From: Fulvivirga ulvae
Lineage (GTDB): Bacteria > Bacteroidota > Bacteroidia > Cytophagales > Cyclobacteriaceae
Direction of reading: 5' to 3'
Length of the DNA: 64,000 nt
NCBI RefSeq assembly: GCF_021389975.1
Contig: NZ_CP089981.1
Location: 6,914,355-6,978,354, forward strand
Part shown: one piece after another, positions 60,656-64,000 of the stretch
Position numbering within the stretch: the first letter of the stretch is position 1
Layout: every line of letters starts with the position of its first letter
Translations under genes and position numbers: made by a program
The notes under the pieces: generated by a model
Seen by the model: only the letters and a program-made list of their open reading frames with translations
Told to the model about the DNA's origin: nothing
Database searches by the model: none

Positions 60656-60970
60656 ATGGAAAGAAAAAACAACCGATGGGAAGAATCGGTAGAACGCTAT
60701 GGCCAGCTATTGGACGCCGTTAACGACCTGATCCGCCACACCAGCCAGCTGGCAAAGTCTTACGAAGACACCAACATGGGATTTGCCCACCTTATCTATG
60801 AAAAAGGCCTATACGAGATCATGAAGAAAGCCAATACCCTGCAAGACTACGAAAGAAGCTTCGAAATGATGTACTACAGCCTTAAAGGACAGGTAGAGCA
60901 ACTCAAACACCTGCGAGGCGTGCTGCAAGTGATCCTGATCAAAGACCCGGTCAATATCCCGACAAACTAA
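60656..60970 (+). CDS. Helical protein of unknown function
   Basis: 104 residues from the ATG at 60656 (the earlier frame from 60587 overlaps the previous gene). Helical: SVERYGQLLDAVNDLIRHTS and MMYYSLKGQVEQLKHLRGVL. No family recognised. Confidence 0.5.
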   Translation: MERKNNRWEESVERYGQLLDAVNDLIRHTSQLAKSYEDTNMGFAHLIYEKGLYEIMKKANTLQDYERSFEMMYYSLKGQVEQLKHLRGVLQVILIKDPVNIPTN

Positions 60971-60975
60971 AGTAC

Positions 60976-61233
60976 ATGAGGATTTTTGATTACACCCACC
61001 GGCTTAAAGGCAACTACTTTATCTATGTGAAGGACAAAGTAGTACTCATGGACACAGGATACCAGTCCCTCAGACCGTCGAGTTTTTCCTTAAGGCTGTT
61101 TTTTCGCCTGAAGCGCTGGCAGCTATATGAAATACCTCCTGGGAGTGCCCTATATCAGGATTTATTGACAGACTATATACAACTCGTTGATAATCTAATA
61201 TTTATGAATAAATCGCAGTTTAAGTATGATTAA
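60976..61233 (+). CDS. Small protein of unknown function
   Basis: 85 residues, five bases after the previous gene. Basic and aromatic (HRLKGNYFIYVKDKVVLM; FFRLKRWQLYEIPPG). No domain recognised. Confidence 0.45.
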   Translation: MRIFDYTHRLKGNYFIYVKDKVVLMDTGYQSLRPSSFSLRLFFRLKRWQLYEIPPGSALYQDLLTDYIQLVDNLIFMNKSQFKYD

Positions 61234-61308
61234 ACTTATTTAAACTATAAAAATTATATCTATATTCGCCATCCCCAAAATTAAATTTATCTCAACCTTT
61301 AATTAATC

Positions 61309-64000
61309 ATGAAACCTACGAAATTCCTGATTGCATTACTCTTTTGTGCATTATCCATAGACGCTATTGCCCAGGGCGATGCCCCGACGCAAGACCCGGA
61401 AGCGGGCTTTCAGCTTGGCAGCGACATTACTGGTGGTGCCGTAAGCGCTGTCAACCTGTTTACAGGAGAAGTCAGTTTTCCTTTAAACCTCGTATCCCTT
61501 CCCGGTCAAAACGGGATTTCCCCCAATGTCAGCATATCTTATAATTCCGCAGGTGTCAGCCGGCAAGCTGCGGTTTGGAACAGGGACGCTCCCGCCGGGG
61601 TGATCGGCTTGAGCTGGCAGATGGATTTCCCGAAAATCATTGTAGATCACAAACAAACCGGTACGCGGGAAGATGATGATTTTTACCTGATGGATGGCGG
61701 GGTCAGCCAAAAACTTGTACTGACCAGGAACGGTGCTACCCAGCATTACACTACAGAACAAAAATCAGCGACAGCCATAACTTATAACCCTGCGCTTGAA
61801 GAATGGAAGGTGATAAGCGGAGATGGCGTGATCATGACTTTCGGTAATAAAAACAGCAACCGGAATACTATCCAGTGGGTTGTAAAGCATGGTAATTGGA
61901 TGGGCAGCAGCGCACGCAGCACTAATTCCTCATCGATGGCCTATATCTGGAACTTGTCCGAAACCCAAAACCGCCTCGGCGATAAAATGACATTCCGCTA
62001 TGAAGAAGCAAATCAGTTAGCCGGTGGCAAAAAACAAACAGAGACTTCCTATCTCAGCCAGATCGCCGGGCCGACAGGCGCTAAGATCAATTTTATCTGT
62101 GCCGATAAGCAGGCGGGCGAATATGTAGAACCTCATCAGGAAAAGGCCGAACCGGATGCCTCACCAGGAAGTTTATCAAAAAAGATACCTGCACCATATC
62201 GATGTGATCAACCCCTATGGCTTAAAGCTGAATGCGAGTGGGCTTTACCTACGAGTTTATCTCGGGGCAGGCGTATAGCACCGAACGCTTATTGACTTCA
62301 AGTAAATCCCCCAACCGCTTCGGAGAAACCTCGTCCGGTATTTTCGTTTGAATCTGAGCGTTCAGGTGGCCTCATAGGCAAAATATCCTCTATCACCGGG
62401 GCTATGGGGGCCGAAGTGGATTACCATTATGCACCGGTTACGCTTTCACATTCGGAGCGTTTTAAGCGTATAACGGCACCCGCCGTTTATGGGGGCTTCT
62501 TCGGTATGGCAGGGCAATAATTTTGTGCTGGCGGGCTGGCGTGAGCTGGATGCTGACGGCAAAGCCAAAAAATCCGGTGCGGCATTCAAGCTACAGGCCC
62601 ACAGATGGGATGGAAGATGGGATAAGCCAGGATATCTTTAATATCAACAACGTAATTTATGAATATGGAAGCTACAGGGATATCCAGGTAATGGCTCTGT
62701 GGGGTGCTTTTGCCTTTCTGAAAAAGACATCCAGCCAAAGCTATTCTTTTTATGCGTATCATAAAGACCCGCCAGCGCCCGGGCGAATGGTTAAGCTTCG
62801 GGAAAAACTTTGACTTAGGCGGCGGACAGCCCAACCTGATGGGAGGAGGTGACTTCGTGGCCGTGGGAGAGCGTGAAGATGGTGACCTGCACATCATCAC
62901 CTGGGATGGTCACGGTTGGGAGAAAAAGGTTATAGCCTATGCAGGCAATAAAGAGGTGTTTAACTACACGGCTGCCAACAACTACATCATCCGGCATGGC
63001 GCTAGGCAGCGATGATGTGGAACTATACCATGTTAATGGTAAGCGGGAGTGGACGCGCAGCAAATTTCCTGAAACTTATGAAGTGGATACACATCCCGAC
63101 GATTTGGTACGTTGCTACGCCTCCAACTCTTTTTGCTGTATTGATCGGTGAAAGCTTCTTTCTAAACAGCAACAAGTTTATCTTTAATCAAACCAGAATT
63201 ACAATCTCAACCAGCAAACCGACATAGACATACAGGACAATGATGCCATTATAAATATCGTACAGAAAATGACCTGGTTGCCTTTAAATTTCCTCAAACG
63301 CAGATCAAGGCCTACCGCTATGACAGCGAGCAGTTAAAAATACTTCGGGCATGCAATATATATATGCTGCCCTTCGCGCCCCTTCCTACGGTGAGGATAT
63401 CATTCTTTATACTGATAAGGATGGCTTCTGGAAAGCGCAATATTTATAATTCCAACGCGAGTACATCAGAGTTGAAGTCTAAATTTAAGCAGTAGTGGCT
63501 ACCAGCAAATGGCCGGGCCTGATGGTCTGTTTTATAACAACTATAAATTTTACAAACGTAAGGCTGATGGCACCGTATCGCAGCTGGCAACGACTTCTTA
63601 ATACCTCTTTGCGTGGCAAGCCCCATTACGGCATCGGCATGGAACCTTTCGCCATCTACACGTCAGGAAGTGACAGCTATATCCAAAAGTTTGATAATGG
63701 CGAAGATGCAGGATTGATCACACTGACCGGCCGGAAAATAGATGGCCCTCCCTGCGATGGCTTTAACCTGCTTTCCCGCCAATATGTTAACGGACAGATC
63801 ATTGCTTCATATAACGGCAGTTGTCCTGACCGGGCAACGAACCTGCAACTTAGCTACCTGGCAGATGGTCAGGTTTACGGGCGAATTACACAACAGGTGG
63901 TCAGCAAAGTAGAGGTCAATGACGGGTACCAATCAAGATATACAGCCTTTAGCTATACCACTAACACGGCCAAGGCGGATGTGAGCGGTATAACCGCGCA
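61309..64000 (+). pseudogene. SpvB/RHS-type toxin-like gene with many frameshifts (3' partial)
   Basis: Signal peptide (FLIALLFCALSIDAIAQ) and an SpvB/TcdB N-terminal domain: LGSDITGGAVSAVNLFTGEV, SFPLNLVSLPGQNGISPNVS, GLSWQMDFPKI. Coding is intact to ~62155, then similarity continues through other frames: DVINPYGLKLNASG, SKSPNRFGETSSG, VDYHYAPVTLSHSERFKR, NNFVLAGWRELDADGKAK, GKNFDLGGGQPNLMGGG, DDVELYHVNGKREWT. Eight successive shifts (62161 to 63134) all move the frame by +1, almost all in short homopolymers. It is a decayed gene or a badly polished assembly stretch. Confidence 0.8.

Noticed and set aside
1..64000. tRNA or rRNA genes as island integration targets
   Set aside because: None recognised on either strand by eye; a tRNA search tool would be needed to exclude them fully.

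Overview
The window is a chromosome segment of a Bacteroidota bacterium, probably of the order Cytophagales. The signs are TAnnTTTG-type promoter cores, weak or absent Shine-Dalgarno sequences, LytS/LytTR and HisKA_3/NarL signalling pairs, TPR lipoproteins, an imuA-imuB-dnaE2 mutasome operon, and SpvB/RHS and Kelch surface proteins. No rRNA, tRNA or CRISPR array was seen.

Layout. (1) 1-4140: the end of a Kelch surface protein, a small lipoprotein and a TPR histidine kinase/LytTR regulator pair. (2) 4141-12042: start of an accessory region with a duplicated 225-bp repeat, a MORN-like secreted protein, a tyrosine recombinase followed by a broken copy of the YunG-like gene found intact at 23098, several unknown proteins and a NarL-type two-component pair. 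(3) 12043-25107: a defence island. Its core is a Hachiman-type pair (HamA-like DUF1837 nuclease, HamB-like helicase) in an apparent operon with an upstream PIN-domain nuclease and downstream a DUF5677-like protein and a frameshifted SF1 helicase. A PD-(D/E)XK protein, a YunG-like protein and an Mrr-like nuclease follow. (4) 25055-37132: about 25 tightly packed co-directional minus-strand genes, more GC-rich than both flanks. The block resembles the structural and lysis module of a tailless, membrane-containing virus. It has two proteins that seem to share a capsid-like beta domain (one with an inserted beta-propeller), a fibre-like protein, many small single-TM proteins, two peptidoglycan-binding proteins, an HExxH protease, a CHAP/NlpC-like amidase, an M15 peptidase, a holin-like protein and overlapping spanin-like genes. 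No portal, terminase, tail, packaging ATPase or replication gene is visible. (5) 37517-43916: AT-rich defence genes: a 1390-residue NACHT-like NTPase with a C-terminal nuclease domain, a small PD-(D/E)XK protein, a TM protein and a two-gene nuclease locus. (6) 43962-49386: imuA-imuB-dnaE2. (7) 49387-57041: single genes separated by palindromes, an intact group II intron and the truncated 3' end of a second one. (8) 57394-64000: a lipoprotein/TPR pair, an XRE regulator, small HTH and unknown genes, and an SpvB-like gene broken by many frameshifts that runs off the window.

How the parts may work together. The central 38 kb is a mobile and defence island: recombinase, several independent nuclease/helicase/NTPase defence loci and a virus-like block. 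Two of the defence loci are preceded by the same palindrome, TACCCAA-N2-TTGGGTA, placed over a promoter -33 element. It has the 7-2-7 geometry of a NarL-family site, and one copy lies just after a NarL-family regulator gene, so common control of separate defence operons is a testable idea. Product calls rest on motif reading alone; no database search or structure prediction was run.
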